From Alteromonadales bacterium alter-6D02 (GTDB taxonomy: Bacteria; Pseudomonadota; Gammaproteobacteria; Enterobacterales; Psychrobiaceae), in the NCBI GenBank assembly GCA_002835545.1, contig PIZK01000012.1, positions 62,001 to 126,000 on the forward strand: 64,000 nucleotides of DNA, given 5' to 3'. The notes below the pieces were generated by a model. That model was not told the DNA's origin. It made no database searches and saw only the letters and a program-made list of their open reading frames with translations. Each line of letters opens with the position of its first letter. The first letter of the stretch is position 1. Both the position numbers and the translations under genes were made by a program. Of this stretch, positions 29,871 to 40,325 are shown one piece after another.

Positions 29871-32644
29871 TTGCGCAATGCAATCATTTGAGCAGAGCTT
29901 GTAAATGCTGCAATATCATCTAAAAGGCTGCCATTAAATGCGGTAGGCTGTTGATGATGACTCAATCCTTGGCTAGATAGAACGAGGCGATCGACCGCTC
30001 TATTTAACAGTGTTTCTTTGAGGAACTCTAATAACTGTTTCTTAGTTACTTGTTCTAGTTGTTCGAGTATTAACTGCCGGTGATTAAACTGGTGGTCTTG
30101 GTTGCCAATACTGACCCAATAACGTTGTGCAGCTGCATGCTGGGTTGTGTCTGGCGTTTTAACTTGGTTTTTTAGCCCAATGAGTGCTTGTTGCCATTGC
30201 TTGTCAGACATTGACTCAATATAGTTTTCAAAATCGAGAATGACGTTATCAATAGCATCGAGTAGCTGCATGGTTCCACACACAGGCGACTGAATATAAA
30301 ACATCATACCCGGATGCCGATTTAAGGGAATGTATGAACTGCCACAAAGGTAACCTAACTGCTGTTTCGTTCTAATTTCAGCAAAAAAACGTGGACTCAC
30401 TAGTTGGTTAAGTAGGCTATACATAGCGACCTGTTGCGGGTTACCTTGAATACCTTGATAGTACACTATAATCGCTGAATCGTTATGCTGGTTATCAAAC
30501 AATCGGTAGAGTGTTGCTTGGTTGGCAATACTGATGATGTTTCGAGGTTGTTGGGGGCAAGGTTTTGCAAGCGCTGATATTTGACGATGAATACTATCAC
30601 CAAAAAGTTTCACCTCGCTCTCCTCCCAATCACCTTGGACAAACGATTCGAGATGAACTTGTTCAAATAGTTCACTGATATAATTACCTAACTCAGTCAG
30701 AGTGATGGTTGAAAGCTCATTAGCAAGCGATTGATAATCATATTGTTTGGGCTGTAAGGTCGTGCTTAACCCTTTAAATAATATGTTAATAGGCTTTGCT
30801 TTATTACTGTTAAGCCAGCTTTTATGTAGTTGATACTTTATTTCATCAAAACGGGCGCTGGAGAAGTCTCGCTGCCGGATTTTACTAATTAACATTTCAA
30901 AAAATAGAAAAAGCTTTGGCGTATAGCCACTAAGGTGCATAGTAACCCCTGCCTGATGGGGGTAGATGTCATAGTGCATCCCTGCTATTTCAGCTGGATA
31001 GGTCATCTCGGCTAACGAGTCGTGAATCATCTCGACATAGAGGCGACATAACGCGGCGCTGCGAGCATTTTCTCCAACCACTGGGCTATCAATGGCGGTA
31101 TAGATATGGCCTTTAGGGATTTTAAATTGGCTTTCTGCAAGATGCCATAACCGCATACCATTTTCATTTATTAACGCACGTGGAAGGGTCTGTGGTCGTG
31201 CTGGTGGTGTGTAAACCAAGCGCTCGACAACAAAAGGATTTGGTGGGGGTAAAGTAAGCGAACCATCATCGATAGTTGATAACCAGCTTTTTTTACGCTC
31301 AGAACAAATAGACTGACAGTGAAACGGTGTATGGTACCAGCGGGCTAATTTGTCTGTTTTATAGTTGAGACTGACGCTAATGATCCTGACTGTATCAACG
31401 GTCATTAAACTAAGACATTGATTAATGATATTGGGCTCAAAACTTTCCATGGCGTAGTCACCAAAAACGATATCATTGACGTCATAGTTGAACATGTTAA
31501 TCACCAAATGACTTGTTGTATCAATGGCGCGGCTGCTCTCTTGAAATTCAAATGCGGCTTTTATGATGTTATGTTTTTCCGTGTAGCGCCACGCATCTAT
31601 TCCCTGTGTTTTAATTAAGTTTATCTGGTTGAAAATTAAACCAATAATCGAATCTTGCTCCCTCAGTCCTTTATCAGTAATTGATAGCGAGATTGAAAAC
31701 TCTTGGTAGTTATAACCGCTTAAGCCGATTCCCGCTGATAATGTGTTGGCTAGTCCCTTCTTTTTTAGTAGCGATAATAAGCTACCATCACCTTCATGAC
31801 CGAGTAAATATGCGATATAAGCTAATGGTTTGCTGCGATAATGTAGTTTCTCTTTAGGCATGCTAAAGCTTAAGGTTAGCTTTTTGATATCTTTATCAGG
31901 TACTACTCGGATATCGACATTTTGCTGACTTGGCGTATAAAGCGGTATATCGGGGTAGTGGGTTGTCAGTCCACGATTTTCTATTGGGTTGAAGTACTGC
32001 TTAGCCACTTCAATTAAAGCGTCTATTGGTTGGTTCGATAATAAAACAAGTTTCATTTTGCTGGCGCAATATTGATCGAGGTAAAACTGTCTAACGAGTG
32101 ACTCTAACTCGTTATCAGTTCCGCTTAGCGTTTGTTTGTTACCCACAGAAAACTTGCTGAAAGGGTGTTGTTGATTAGCACATTCTTTTAACACCGCCAG
32201 TGTGCGTCTGTTTTCATCTTTTAGTTTTAGTTGATATTCTGATTCAACGGCTTCAATTTCTTTTTTTATCCATTTCCCATCGAGTAAGGGGTTGATAAAA
32301 AAATCGCTGAAGCGGATTAGCGCAGGGGCAAAGAAGTCATTATTGATGGCGAAAAAGTAATTGGTATGTTCACTACTCGTCCACGCATTATGACTACCGC
32401 CATGATGACGTATAAATTCATGGTATTCGTTAGGGTCTGGAAATTGCTCGGTACCTAGAAACATCATGTGTTCGAGAAGGTGAGATAAACCTTGATGGCT
32501 GTGAGGATCATCATAGTGACCGACATTTACGGCTAAGGCAGCAGAAGATTTATCCGCCTTAAGATCGCTAATGAGCAATACATCTAAGCCATTAGGCAGT
32601 TGAATGTGATGGTAATCTTTATGGTCATTAGCTGAGATGATCAA
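29867..32644 (-). CDS. M16 insulinase-family zinc protease (pitrilysin type)
   Basis: A 925-residue metalloprotease with the inverted zinc motif H55-L-L-E58-H59 and downstream Glu in IEAVESEYQ. The surrounding [27 protein letters not shown] is typical of insulysin/pitrilysin. Four M16 lobes fit the length; the second half is degenerate, as normal. I see no signal peptide, unlike E. coli PtrA, so it is likely cytoplasmic or an insulysin-like variant. The family degrades short peptides. It is convergent with tdk, with a four-base overlap. Confidence 0.9.
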   Translation of the reverse strand: MIISANDHKDYHHIQLPNGLDVLLISDLKADKSSAALAVNVGHYDDPHSHQGLSHLLEHMMFLGTEQFPDPNEYHEFIRHHGGSHNAWTSSEHTNYFFAINNDFFAPALIRFSDFFINPLLDGKWIKKEIEAVESEYQLKLKDENRRTLAVLKECANQQHPFSKFSVGNKQTLSGTDNELESLVRQFYLDQYCASKMKLVLLSNQPIDALIEVAKQYFNPIENRGLTTHYPDIPLYTPSQQNVDIRVVPDKDIKKLTLSFSMPKEKLHYRSKPLAYIAYLLGHEGDGSLLSLLKKKGLANTLSAGIGLSGYNYQEFSISLSITDKGLREQDSIIGLIFNQINLIKTQGIDAWRYTEKHNIIKAAFEFQESSRAIDTTSHLVINMFNYDVNDIVFGDYAMESFEPNIINQCLSLMTVDTVRIISVSLNYKTDKLARWYHTPFHCQSICSERKKSWLSTIDDGSLTLPPPNPFVVERLVYTPPARPQTLPRALINENGMRLWHLAESQFKIPKGHIYTAIDSPVVGENARSAALCRLYVEMIHDSLAEMTYPAEIAGMHYDIYPHQAGVTMHLSGYTPKLFLFFEMLISKIRQRDFSSARFDEIKYQLHKSWLNSNKAKPINILFKGLSTTLQPKQYDYQSLANELSTITLTELGNYISELFEQVHLESFVQGDWEESEVKLFGDSIHRQISALAKPCPQQPRNIISIANQATLYRLFDNQHNDSAIIVYYQGIQGNPQQVAMYSLLNQLVSPRFFAEIRTKQQLGYLCGSSYIPLNRHPGMMFYIQSPVCGTMQLLDAIDNVILDFENYIESMSDKQWQQALIGLKNQVKTPDTTQHAAAQRYWVSIGNQDHQFNHRQLILEQLEQVTKKQLLEFLKETLLNRAVDRLVLSSQGLSHHQQPTAFNGSLLDDIAAFTSSAQMIALRN

Positions 32645-32881
32645 GCGAACCTCCTTATCTAGTTAGTTACTAATTATTAGCGTCTTCAGATAAAGAAAGC
32701 AATCAATTGGAGTAATCATCGTAATATTATTCAATTTCACTGTTTTTTTTTATAGAGATTGGTCACATTATTCATATATATCTGTACGTTAATCAACCAA
32801 AGTAGACCTTTGCCCAATTGCCAATCATGACTATTTTGTAAAAATACTTTTTTAACAAGATTATTTCTAAGGGAATACTTA

Positions 32882-33358
32882 ATGAAGCTGTATATTATGC
32901 GCCATGGACAGGCACAGCCCATTGCTCAAACTGATAAACAACGCTCATTAACGGATACTGGCCGTGAAGAAAGTATTAATATGGCTAAGTGGTTAGCACT
33001 GACTGAATCACAATTTGATCTAACGTTTGTTAGCCCGTACCACCGAGCGCAGGAAACATTTGATTTAGTGAGTCAAGAATTTGAGCAAGCGCAACAGCAT
33101 TTGGTGCTTGATGAGCTAACGCCTAACTCATCCCCTGAAAGCTGTGGTGATACGTTATTAGCCTATTGTGCTCAAATTAAAGCCAAAAGTGCTTTAGTCG
33201 TATCCCATCTTCCTTTAGTTGGCTTACTCGTTGCCGATTTATGTGCAGGTTCTATGATGCCAAGTTTTGCCACTGCATCAATTGCTTGTATTGAGATAGA
33301 CCTTGATAGCTGGCAAGGGGAGTTGCTGTGGCATAAAAGCCACCATGAACTTACTTGA
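32882..33358 (+). CDS. sixA: Phosphohistidine phosphatase SixA
   Basis: A 158-residue histidine phosphatase with the catalytic RHG at residues 7-9 (MRHGQA) and the second His in VSHLPLVG. SixA removes phosphate from His of phosphotransfer domains and of the nitrogen PTS. The start is ATG 32882. It lies head-to-tail with smrB on the opposite strand, two bases apart, as in related genomes where sixA, smrB, prmB and aroC cluster. Confidence 0.93.
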   Translation: MKLYIMRHGQAQPIAQTDKQRSLTDTGREESINMAKWLALTESQFDLTFVSPYHRAQETFDLVSQEFEQAQQHLVLDELTPNSSPESCGDTLLAYCAQIKAKSALVVSHLPLVGLLVADLCAGSMMPSFATASIACIEIDLDSWQGELLWHKSHHELT

Positions 33359-33360
33359 AC

Positions 33361-33891
33361 TTAATCTATTTTAGCGTTCTCGTCTGGCTCATTATCGAGT
33401 AGGACTAATAATGCTCCCTGGCCCCCCCACTCTAATGGTGCTTGGTGAAACGCTAACAGCTCAGGATACTGAGAAATCCAGTAGGGTGTTCGGGTTTTTA
33501 ATGTACCACCACTGACCCCATGAACGATACAACAGCATTGAATTTGTGTTTTTTTACACTCTTTGAACATGGCTAATATTTCTTGCTTAGCTTCATTTTG
33601 AGTTAACCCATGAAGGTCTAATACGAGCTCAGGAAAATAATCGCCGCGGCGAAGTTTTTTTAACTCATATTTCTCCACGTCATCACGGCAATAACGCATG
33701 GGCCCTTCATCGGGTAGGTTAGGGATGAAGCCATCGGAAAAGTAAAATTCGGCTTGTTTTTGTTGTGACTGTACACGCTGGCGACGTAATACCGTTTTTG
33801 GCTTAGTTAATTGCACTTTGTCTTGAACCATCGGCTTGATGTTGTCACAGCCGAGGAGGTCACTCATTGATGGGGTGTCTTTGTCGCTCAT
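33361..33891 (-). CDS. smrB: SmrB, Smr-domain ribosome rescue endonuclease
   Basis: A 176-residue protein that cleaves mRNA at collided ribosomes. The N-terminal extension contains FYFSDGFIPNLPDEGPMRYCR and the Smr domain contains LDLHGLTQNEAKQEI. The usual HGxGxxxLK loop reads HGVSGGTLK here, with Ser at the second conserved Gly position and an extra Gly after it; the later FHQAPLEWGGQGALLVLL is normal. It is divergent from prmB. Confidence 0.93.
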   Translation of the reverse strand: MSDKDTPSMSDLLGCDNIKPMVQDKVQLTKPKTVLRRQRVQSQQKQAEFYFSDGFIPNLPDEGPMRYCRDDVEKYELKKLRRGDYFPELVLDLHGLTQNEAKQEILAMFKECKKTQIQCCCIVHGVSGGTLKTRTPYWISQYPELLAFHQAPLEWGGQGALLVLLDNEPDENAKID

Positions 33892-34059
33892 CTTTTACAC
33901 AGTCAGGGTGGCTAAATAGATTCTGGTTATTTTAAATGCTTTAATGCCATATGAACAAGGGATAGCTTAAGTTACAATGAAATTAATTAATGCTATCCGT
34001 ACTAGTTTGTTATAACAGGCTGTTGTAGTAGCTGTTTAGTGATGTTTTGGAGAAAGCGC

Positions 34060-35028
34060 TTGGAACAAGCAAATAATAATCAATATGAACTATCGTCGAC
34101 ATTGATTGATGAAGCCATTAACGAGTTACGCACGGTAGGGGATATGCTGCGATGGGCAGCAACTCAGTTTAATGCGGCAGATATCTTTTACGGTCATGGT
34201 AATGATAATGCGTGGGATGAAGCTGTGGCCCTGGTATTGTATGCCCTGCATCTACCCGTTGATAGTAAAGAATCGATTGCTCATGCAAGGGTTACTACCA
34301 GCGAACGAAGTGCAATCGCAGAACTTGTTGCAACCCGAATCAATCACCGTGTACCAGTTGCTTATATTACTAATACGGCCTGGTTCGCTGGGTTGCAGTT
34401 TTATGTTGATGAGCGAGTACTTGTACCCCGTTCACCAATATCAGAACTTATTGCGCAAGGTTTCGAACCATTTTTAAACCAAAAAACTGTTCATAGAGCA
34501 CTTGATTTATGTACGGGTAGTGGTTGCATTGCGATTGCCTTAGCCAGTTATTTCGAAAACGCTGAAGTTGACGCTATCGATATCTCATTAGATGCTTTAG
34601 ATGTAGCAACAATGAATATATTTAATCATGGCTTGGAAGAACGCGTGATACCGCTTCAGTCAGATTTGTTAACCGAAGTGATGCGCGAAAAGTATGATTT
34701 AATTGTGTCCAATCCTCCGTATGTTGATCAAGAGGATATGGACTCACTCCCTCAAGAATTTACTCATGAGCCAGCATTAGGCTTAGCGGCAGGTTTTGAT
34801 GGGCTAGATTTAGTGAAGAAAATGCTAGTGGACGCAACTGAATGCCTTAACGATGATGGCATTTTGGTCGTTGAAGTGGGGAACTCACAAGTTCATATGC
34901 AAGCACAATTCCCTCAAGTTGATTTTACTTGGATAGAGTTCGCTCATGGTGGTCATGGTGTCTTTATTTTAACAAAAGAGCAATTAGTGCAATATAAAGC
35001 AATATTTGAGGCGGCTCTAACTGCCTAA
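34060..35028 (+). CDS. prmB: Ribosomal protein uL3 N5-glutamine methyltransferase
   Basis: A SAM-dependent methyltransferase modifying a Gln of ribosomal protein L3. The SAM-binding DLCTGSGCIAIALA and the substrate-binding NPPY are present, with VLVPRSPISELI typical of PrmB. The start is ambiguous: the frame is open from GTG 34039 and ATG 34042, but a TTG at 34060 has a good GGAG seven bases upstream and gives 322 residues, near the usual length. It is followed 24 bases later by aroC. Confidence 0.94.
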   Translation: MEQANNNQYELSSTLIDEAINELRTVGDMLRWAATQFNAADIFYGHGNDNAWDEAVALVLYALHLPVDSKESIAHARVTTSERSAIAELVATRINHRVPVAYITNTAWFAGLQFYVDERVLVPRSPISELIAQGFEPFLNQKTVHRALDLCTGSGCIAIALASYFENAEVDAIDISLDALDVATMNIFNHGLEERVIPLQSDLLTEVMREKYDLIVSNPPYVDQEDMDSLPQEFTHEPALGLAAGFDGLDLVKKMLVDATECLNDDGILVVEVGNSQVHMQAQFPQVDFTWIEFAHGGHGVFILTKEQLVQYKAIFEAALTA

Positions 35029-35052
35029 TTATTAAATTAACAAGGATTATTC

Positions 35053-36156
35053 ATGTCGGGTAATAGTATCGGTAAGCTGTTTAGTATCACTACATTTGGT
35101 GAGAGTCATGGCATTGCATTAGGTTGTACGGTGGATGGTTGTCCACCTGGATTAGAAATTTCAGAAGCTGATCTTCAGATTGATCTTGATCGTCGAAAAC
35201 CCGGCACGTCTAAATTTACCACGCCACGTCGCGAAGCTGATGAAGTAAAGATTTTGTCTGGTGTATTTGAAGGGAAAACTACAGGGACTCCGATTGGTTT
35301 ATTGATTGAGAACGGGGATCAACGTTCAAAAGATTACGGCGAAATCAAGAATCAATTCCGCCCAGGTCATGCTGACTATACGTATCAGCAGAAATACGGC
35401 ATTCGTGATTATCGAGGGGGCGGACGTTCTTCTGCGCGTGAAACTGCGATGCGTGTCGCTGGCGGTGCTATAGCTAAGAAATACTTAAAACAACAGTTTG
35501 GTATTGAAATTCGTGGGTACCTGTCTCAAATTGGTGATGTTAGCATTGAAAAAGTCGACTATGACTTAATTGAAACAAATCCGTTCTTCTGCCCCGATGC
35601 TGATAAACTTGATGCCATGGAAGCGTTAATCCGTGAGCTGAAAAAACAGGGAGACTCGATTGGCGCTAAGGTGACCGTGGAAGCGATTAATGTACCTGTA
35701 GGTTTAGGTGAGCCAGTCTTTGATCGCCTTGATGCTGAAATTGCTCATAGCTTAATGAGTATTAATGCGGTTAAAGGGGTTGAGATTGGCGACGGTTTTG
35801 CTGTTGTCAATCAAAAAGGCTCTGAGCATCGTGATCTAATGACCAAAGAAGGTTTTATGTCTAATCATGCTGGTGGTGTATTAGGCGGTATTTCATCTGG
35901 CCAACCGATTGTGGCACATTTAGCATTAAAACCTACCTCAAGCATTACCACACCGGGCGTCAGTGTAGATAAAGAAGGTCAAGAAGTAGAGCTTGTGACT
36001 AAAGGTCGTCACGATCCATGTGTCGGCTTACGTGCTGTACCAATTGCAGAAGCAATGTTAGCGATTACGCTAATGGACCATTTGTTACGTCACCGAGCAC
36101 AAAATTATGATGTTGCACTCACCACTCCAGCGTACCAATTAGCAGACAACAAATAA
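35053..36156 (+). CDS. aroC: Chorismate synthase
   Basis: A 367-residue FMN-dependent enzyme forming chorismate, the branch point of aromatic amino acids, folates and quinones. The FGESHG start, [21 protein letters not shown] and [17 protein letters not shown] motifs are intact. The prmB-aroC order is conserved in gammaproteobacteria. An unusually long hairpin follows its stop. Confidence 0.98.
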   Translation: MSGNSIGKLFSITTFGESHGIALGCTVDGCPPGLEISEADLQIDLDRRKPGTSKFTTPRREADEVKILSGVFEGKTTGTPIGLLIENGDQRSKDYGEIKNQFRPGHADYTYQQKYGIRDYRGGGRSSARETAMRVAGGAIAKKYLKQQFGIEIRGYLSQIGDVSIEKVDYDLIETNPFFCPDADKLDAMEALIRELKKQGDSIGAKVTVEAINVPVGLGEPVFDRLDAEIAHSLMSINAVKGVEIGDGFAVVNQKGSEHRDLMTKEGFMSNHAGGVLGGISSGQPIVAHLALKPTSSITTPGVSVDKEGQEVELVTKGRHDPCVGLRAVPIAEAMLAITLMDHLLRHRAQNYDVALTTPAYQLADNK

Positions 36157-36164
36157 AAGTGATG

Positions 36165-36237
36165 GCTATTGTATAAACAACTAAGCAGCAGAGATGCTGC
36201 TTAGTTGTTTATAGCTCACGCTGCCTGATACAATAGC
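36165..36237 (+). terminator. Nested long hairpin downstream of aroC
   Basis: An 18-bp perfect stem (36173-36190 with 36195-36212) closes on a GAGA tetraloop. Outside it a second perfect 9-bp repeat, GCTATTGTA (36165-36173) and TACAATAGC (36229-36237), encloses the whole. There is no real T-run. It probably ends or stabilises the prmB-aroC transcript; it could also be a copy of a dispersed palindromic repeat. Confidence 0.6.
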
Positions 36238-36312
36238 GCTTTAATGCCCCAGGCAATTTTGTGTTAACTATGGACTAACGTTACCACCGTTGGTCAAACT
36301 CTAGGTATTTAA

Positions 36313-36879
36313 GTGTCTCAAACCAATGACTCTTTCGATTATAACCACCTGATCGAGATTTTTAATCAAACATTTTCTGAAACAGAATCGACTCTACTCG
36401 TTAAAGGGGGCGATGAACCAATCTATTTACCTCAAGATGAAACTCATGATTATCATCGGATTATTTTCGCGAGAGGTTTCTATGCCAGCGCTTTACATGA
36501 GGTTGCACATTGGTTAGTTGCTGGGCCTAAACGTCGCTTAATTGAAGATTATGGCTATTGGTATTGTCCTGATGGGCGTGATAAAGAGACCCAGCTCGCC
36601 TTTGAACAGGTTGAAGTTAAGCCTCAAGCGATTGAGTGGGCACTTTGCTTGGCTTGTGGTTTCGACTTTAATGTCAGTAGTGACAACTTAAACGGTTGGC
36701 AATCAGATAGGTTTGCTTTCCAAGATAAAGTGTATATGCAGCTTGTTTCATTGATTGAACAAGGCTTTAACTCACGAACTCAAACACTGCTTAATGCGTT
36801 ACAACATTATTATAAAACGCCTACAATTGCTGTTAAACAGCTCGACTACAGATTAAATCAAGGTTGTTATGAAAATTAA
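36313..36879 (+). CDS. epmC: Elongation factor P hydroxylase
   Basis: A 188-residue YfcM/EpmC protein that hydroxylates the beta-lysylated Lys of EF-P. The metal-binding ALHEVAHWLVAG, RLIEDYGYWYCPDGR and AIEWALCLACGFDFNVSSDNL segments are diagnostic. It starts at GTG 36313. EF-P and EpmA/B are not in the window. It overlaps the next gene by 11 bases. Confidence 0.94.
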   Translation: MSQTNDSFDYNHLIEIFNQTFSETESTLLVKGGDEPIYLPQDETHDYHRIIFARGFYASALHEVAHWLVAGPKRRLIEDYGYWYCPDGRDKETQLAFEQVEVKPQAIEWALCLACGFDFNVSSDNLNGWQSDRFAFQDKVYMQLVSLIEQGFNSRTQTLLNALQHYYKTPTIAVKQLDYRLNQGCYEN

Positions 36880-38032
36880 ATTCGGTCTCATTATTAATCC
36901 CGTTGCTGGCTTAGGCGGTTCTGTGGCCCTTAAAGGCAGTGACAATGTCGCTGAACAAGCATTGATACTTGGCGCACAAGCAAAAGCAAACTCTCGCGCA
37001 GAGCAAGCACTGGCACAGCTGGTGGTTGACAAAGATAAGTTTGAGATTATTACGGCTGCTCACTTGATGGGGCAATCGCTTTGTCAATCTTTGGGGTTAT
37101 CACATCAAGTTATTGACTTTGAACAAGACTCCTTAATAAGCGATGATCTGTTAAGTAGTGATAGTAAACATACTATCGACGCTGCGATGGCAATTAAAAA
37201 GGTTGGTGTCGATTGTTTAATTTTTGTCGGTGGTGATGGGACTGCCCGTAATATATACAGTGCTGTTGGTGATGAGTTTCCAGTGTTAGGGATTCCTGCT
37301 GGAGTTAAGATTCACTCAGGTGTTTATGCCATTACGCCTAAAGCGGCCGGGAAAGTGTTGAGTTTAATTCTAAGTAATCAACTTGTGAGTTTGATGGAAC
37401 GTGACGTTATGGATATAGATGAGTCACTATTTCGCCAAGGTATCGTAAAAGCGAAGCGTTATGGTGAAATGACTGTACCTGCAGAGCTACGTTACATGCA
37501 AGCGGTTAAAATGGGTGGTAAAGAGTCGGATGAACTTGTCTTAGCTGACATCGCTGCAGATGTTATTCGAGAAATTGATGATGGGATGGCAATCATCGGT
37601 TCTGGCTCGACCACGGCTTTTTTGATGGAAGAAATGGGGTTAGATAACACTCTTTTAGGTGTTGATGTAGTGAACGACCAACGTTTAATTGGCAGTGATG
37701 TTAGTGCAAAAAAACTACTTGAGATGATCGAGTCTTATCAGTCTCAAATGCCTAGCAATCCAATCAAACTCGTAGTTACGCTCATTGGTGGTCAAGGTCA
37801 TATTTTTGGCCGAGGTAACCAGCAACTCTCCCCACAGGTAATTCGTGCAATAGGCCGTGAAAATATTATTGTTATCGCAACTAAAACCAAATTAGAGGCA
37901 TTAAACCAACGGCCACTGTTGGTTGATACTGGCGATATGCGTCTTGATGAAGAGCTTTGCGGTTTAATTAAAATCACTACGGGGTATCAAGATTACGTGA
38001 TGTATCAAATTGCGAATCCAGAGCATTTGTAA
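36869..38032 (+). CDS. ATP-NAD kinase-like protein
   Basis: A 387-residue protein of the NAD/diacylglycerol kinase fold. It opens FGLIINPVAGLGG and carries the GGDGTARN nucleotide motif near residue 115, then GIPAGVKIHSGVYA. It is longer than housekeeping NadK, and its C-terminal half (GSGSTTAFLMEEMG, LIGGQGHIFGRGNQQ) defines a separate family of unknown substrate. It overlaps epmC by 11 bases, so the two are coexpressed. Confidence 0.8.
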   Translation: MKIKFGLIINPVAGLGGSVALKGSDNVAEQALILGAQAKANSRAEQALAQLVVDKDKFEIITAAHLMGQSLCQSLGLSHQVIDFEQDSLISDDLLSSDSKHTIDAAMAIKKVGVDCLIFVGGDGTARNIYSAVGDEFPVLGIPAGVKIHSGVYAITPKAAGKVLSLILSNQLVSLMERDVMDIDESLFRQGIVKAKRYGEMTVPAELRYMQAVKMGGKESDELVLADIAADVIREIDDGMAIIGSGSTTAFLMEEMGLDNTLLGVDVVNDQRLIGSDVSAKKLLEMIESYQSQMPSNPIKLVVTLIGGQGHIFGRGNQQLSPQVIRAIGRENIIVIATKTKLEALNQRPLLVDTGDMRLDEELCGLIKITTGYQDYVMYQIANPEHL

Positions 38033-38069
38033 TTTTCAACCTGTCGTAAATTTCGACTAGGCTTTAAGT

Positions 38070-38083
38070 TTGATGTAAATCAA
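38070..38083 (+). promoter_or_regulatory. Perfect FNR-type binding site
   Basis: TTGATGTAAATCAA fits the FNR/Etr consensus TTGATnnnnATCAA exactly. It is about 180 bases before the next gene and 38 bases after the NAD-kinase-like stop, so it could place the downstream c-di-GMP phosphodiesterase under oxygen control. Promoter elements were not resolved. Confidence 0.5.
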
Positions 38084-38085
38084 AT

Positions 38086-38129
38086 TGAACACAACTTAAG
38101 TACTGTTTTTGATTGTTGAGTTGTGTTCA
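38086..38129 (+). repeat. Perfect 11-bp inverted repeat with 22-base loop
   Basis: TGAACACAACT (38086-38096) and AGTTGTGTTCA (38119-38129) are exact complements. They begin three bases after the FNR-type site. They may form an RNA hairpin ending the upstream transcript, or be two half-sites of a DNA-binding regulator. Confidence 0.6.
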
Positions 38130-38262
38130 GTGAGTGTAAGCGTTACCCTGTGCGCCATTACATTATAGCAATGGATTATTGTGCTTAAGTTATAAGCTTC
38201 GTGTTTCAGAAATGGTATGTACACAAATGTAATGTGATTTTTATTTTTATTATGATGTGTGT

Positions 38263-40272
38263 ATGTATTCAACAGTTTCTCTAGACCTCCCGTCTAATAC
38301 AATTTTTCAGCAGCTTTATCAATACTACCTTGAACCGGTCTTTGTAATCCAAGACGGCAAGTTTGTTTATTGTAATCAAGCGACTCAATCGTTATTTAAA
38401 CTTACTGATGGACTAGATAGAGATAACTTTAGGCTTGGTCAGTTGTCGCCACCGTTTCAGCCAGATGGTGAACCGTCAAATGTTAAAGCTCAAAGAATGA
38501 TAGAGCAATGCTTGTCTTTAGGGCGCTTTGAAACAGATTGGTTACATGTTGACAGTGCTCATAATTTAATTCCGACTCGCTTGGATTTGAGAACAGTTAA
38601 ATTAGGCAATGAAATATTTATTATTACTATCATCAAACGTAATGATGATAATCAGCAACATACCAGTCGGAGCTTGTTGAATCAATTTAATTTGCTGACC
38701 CAGTATAAGGGAGCGATAGATACCAGTTCCATCGTTTCAAAAGCAGATTTAAACGGCCTCATTACTTATGTTAACGATAATTTCTGTCAAGCGTCAGGCT
38801 ATAGCAGGGAAGAGTTATTAGGTAAAAGTCATAATATTATTAATCACCCAGATGTACCTAAATCCTTTTTTAAACAAATGTGGCAAACACTAAGGTCAGG
38901 GCATGTCTGGCAAGGTGTTATTGAGAATCGTCGTAAAGATGGGTCGAGTTATTTTGTTGAAAGCACCATCACCCCAATTGTCGATATTAATGGTAACACC
39001 TGCGAATATATTGCGATAAGAAATGATCTCACTTGTTCTTATCAGAAAGATAAAACAATTTTCTTTCAAAACACTGATAGCGTCACCAATTTACCGAATC
39101 GTAATAAGTTTTTTCATGATATTACGCAATCTCCACAAAGCCACCTCGCCATCATTGAAGTGCCAGAACTAATCGATATTCACCATGTTTATCCCGAGCA
39201 AGAATATCAACAACTAATGCTCGCACTCACTAATATTCTAACGGCAAAAAAACCACAGCACATGACGTGCTACCGTGGTAATGAAAACCAATTTTTTGTT
39301 TCGGCTAATGCTAAGATTGCGTTTAGTGAGCTTGAAAAGTTCTGTCGTACAATAGCGACTTTGTTTGAAAAACAATTTATTAAAACGCTGGATAACAAGT
39401 ATTCACTGAGCTTGTTTATTGGCTTAGCAAATAACATCAAATCTGGCCGTATCTATACTAAGGCCTCAATGGCACTAACCAGTGCTAAACAAGAAAACTG
39501 TACAATTAAACAGTATCAAAGTGATAATAAAATTCAGCAACAATTGACTCAAACTATTTCTTGGGTTAATAAATTAAGGCATGCAATATTAAAGGAAAAT
39601 ATAGTCATCTTTGGTCAGCACTTAGTTGAACGTGATGGCTCGCACTATTCAACGGAAGTGTTGATGAGGTATTACGACCCGCAAAGTAATAGCTACATTT
39701 CTCCGACAGAGTTCCTTAAACATGCTAAAACGGCGAAAATTTATCCCCAGTTATCACAAATTGTAATCGAGCAGGCTTTCGCGTTTTTCTCACAAACACA
39801 GAGTCGTTTTTCTATAAACCTGACACAATCTGATATTGATGATAATCATGTGTCACAATTCTTTCTCGATAAAGTCGCTCAATATCAACTAGGTGAGCGA
39901 GTTATTATTGAAATTGTTGAGTCTGAAAGCTTAGATTTGGAAAGCGAATCTTTGGCTAACTTTTTATCTAAAGCAAAAGAGTATGGTTGTAAAATTGCCA
40001 TAGATGACTTTGGTAGCGGTTATTCGAACTTTGAATACTTAACCGTTTTACCTATCGATCTAATAAAGATTGATGGCTCATTGGTCCGAAACATTCATCA
40101 GAATGAAAAGCATCTACTTATCGTTAGAACTATTGTGGAATTTTGTCACGCTCTTGGTATCAAGGTTGTCGCAGAATATATCACCGATCGTGAAGTGTTT
40201 GAAACAGTCTATTCGTTAGGTGTTGATTATTATCAGGGTTATCACTTTCACAAGCCTGTAGCATTGAGCTAG
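38263..40272 (+). CDS. PAS / degenerate GGDEF / EAL c-di-GMP phosphodiesterase
   Basis: A 669-residue protein without membrane segments. An N-terminal PAS-like region (about 10-120) and a canonical PAS-PAC (about 150-260, VNDNFCQASGYSREELLGK) precede a GGDEF-like domain. There the catalytic motif is replaced by RGNENQ near residue 340, so it cannot be a cyclase. The EAL domain is complete: E465 in EVLMR, NLTQ, EIVES, DDFGSG, LIKIDG, AEYI and QGYHFHKP. It should degrade c-di-GMP. The start is ATG 38263; a GTG six bases earlier is in frame. A perfect FNR-type box lies in the leader. Confidence 0.88.
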   Translation: MYSTVSLDLPSNTIFQQLYQYYLEPVFVIQDGKFVYCNQATQSLFKLTDGLDRDNFRLGQLSPPFQPDGEPSNVKAQRMIEQCLSLGRFETDWLHVDSAHNLIPTRLDLRTVKLGNEIFIITIIKRNDDNQQHTSRSLLNQFNLLTQYKGAIDTSSIVSKADLNGLITYVNDNFCQASGYSREELLGKSHNIINHPDVPKSFFKQMWQTLRSGHVWQGVIENRRKDGSSYFVESTITPIVDINGNTCEYIAIRNDLTCSYQKDKTIFFQNTDSVTNLPNRNKFFHDITQSPQSHLAIIEVPELIDIHHVYPEQEYQQLMLALTNILTAKKPQHMTCYRGNENQFFVSANAKIAFSELEKFCRTIATLFEKQFIKTLDNKYSLSLFIGLANNIKSGRIYTKASMALTSAKQENCTIKQYQSDNKIQQQLTQTISWVNKLRHAILKENIVIFGQHLVERDGSHYSTEVLMRYYDPQSNSYISPTEFLKHAKTAKIYPQLSQIVIEQAFAFFSQTQSRFSINLTQSDIDDNHVSQFFLDKVAQYQLGERVIIEIVESESLDLESESLANFLSKAKEYGCKIAIDDFGSGYSNFEYLTVLPIDLIKIDGSLVRNIHQNEKHLLIVRTIVEFCHALGIKVVAEYITDREVFETVYSLGVDYYQGYHFHKPVALS

Positions 40273-40325
40273 TAAAGAATGCATGTGATAATACTCAGCA
40301 AATATTTTTAAATTTAGGAACCCTC

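Noticed and set aside
32737-32922. Reverse-strand 61-codon frame before sixA
   Set aside because: Covers the sixA promoter and start, has no recognisable motif and poor coding character.
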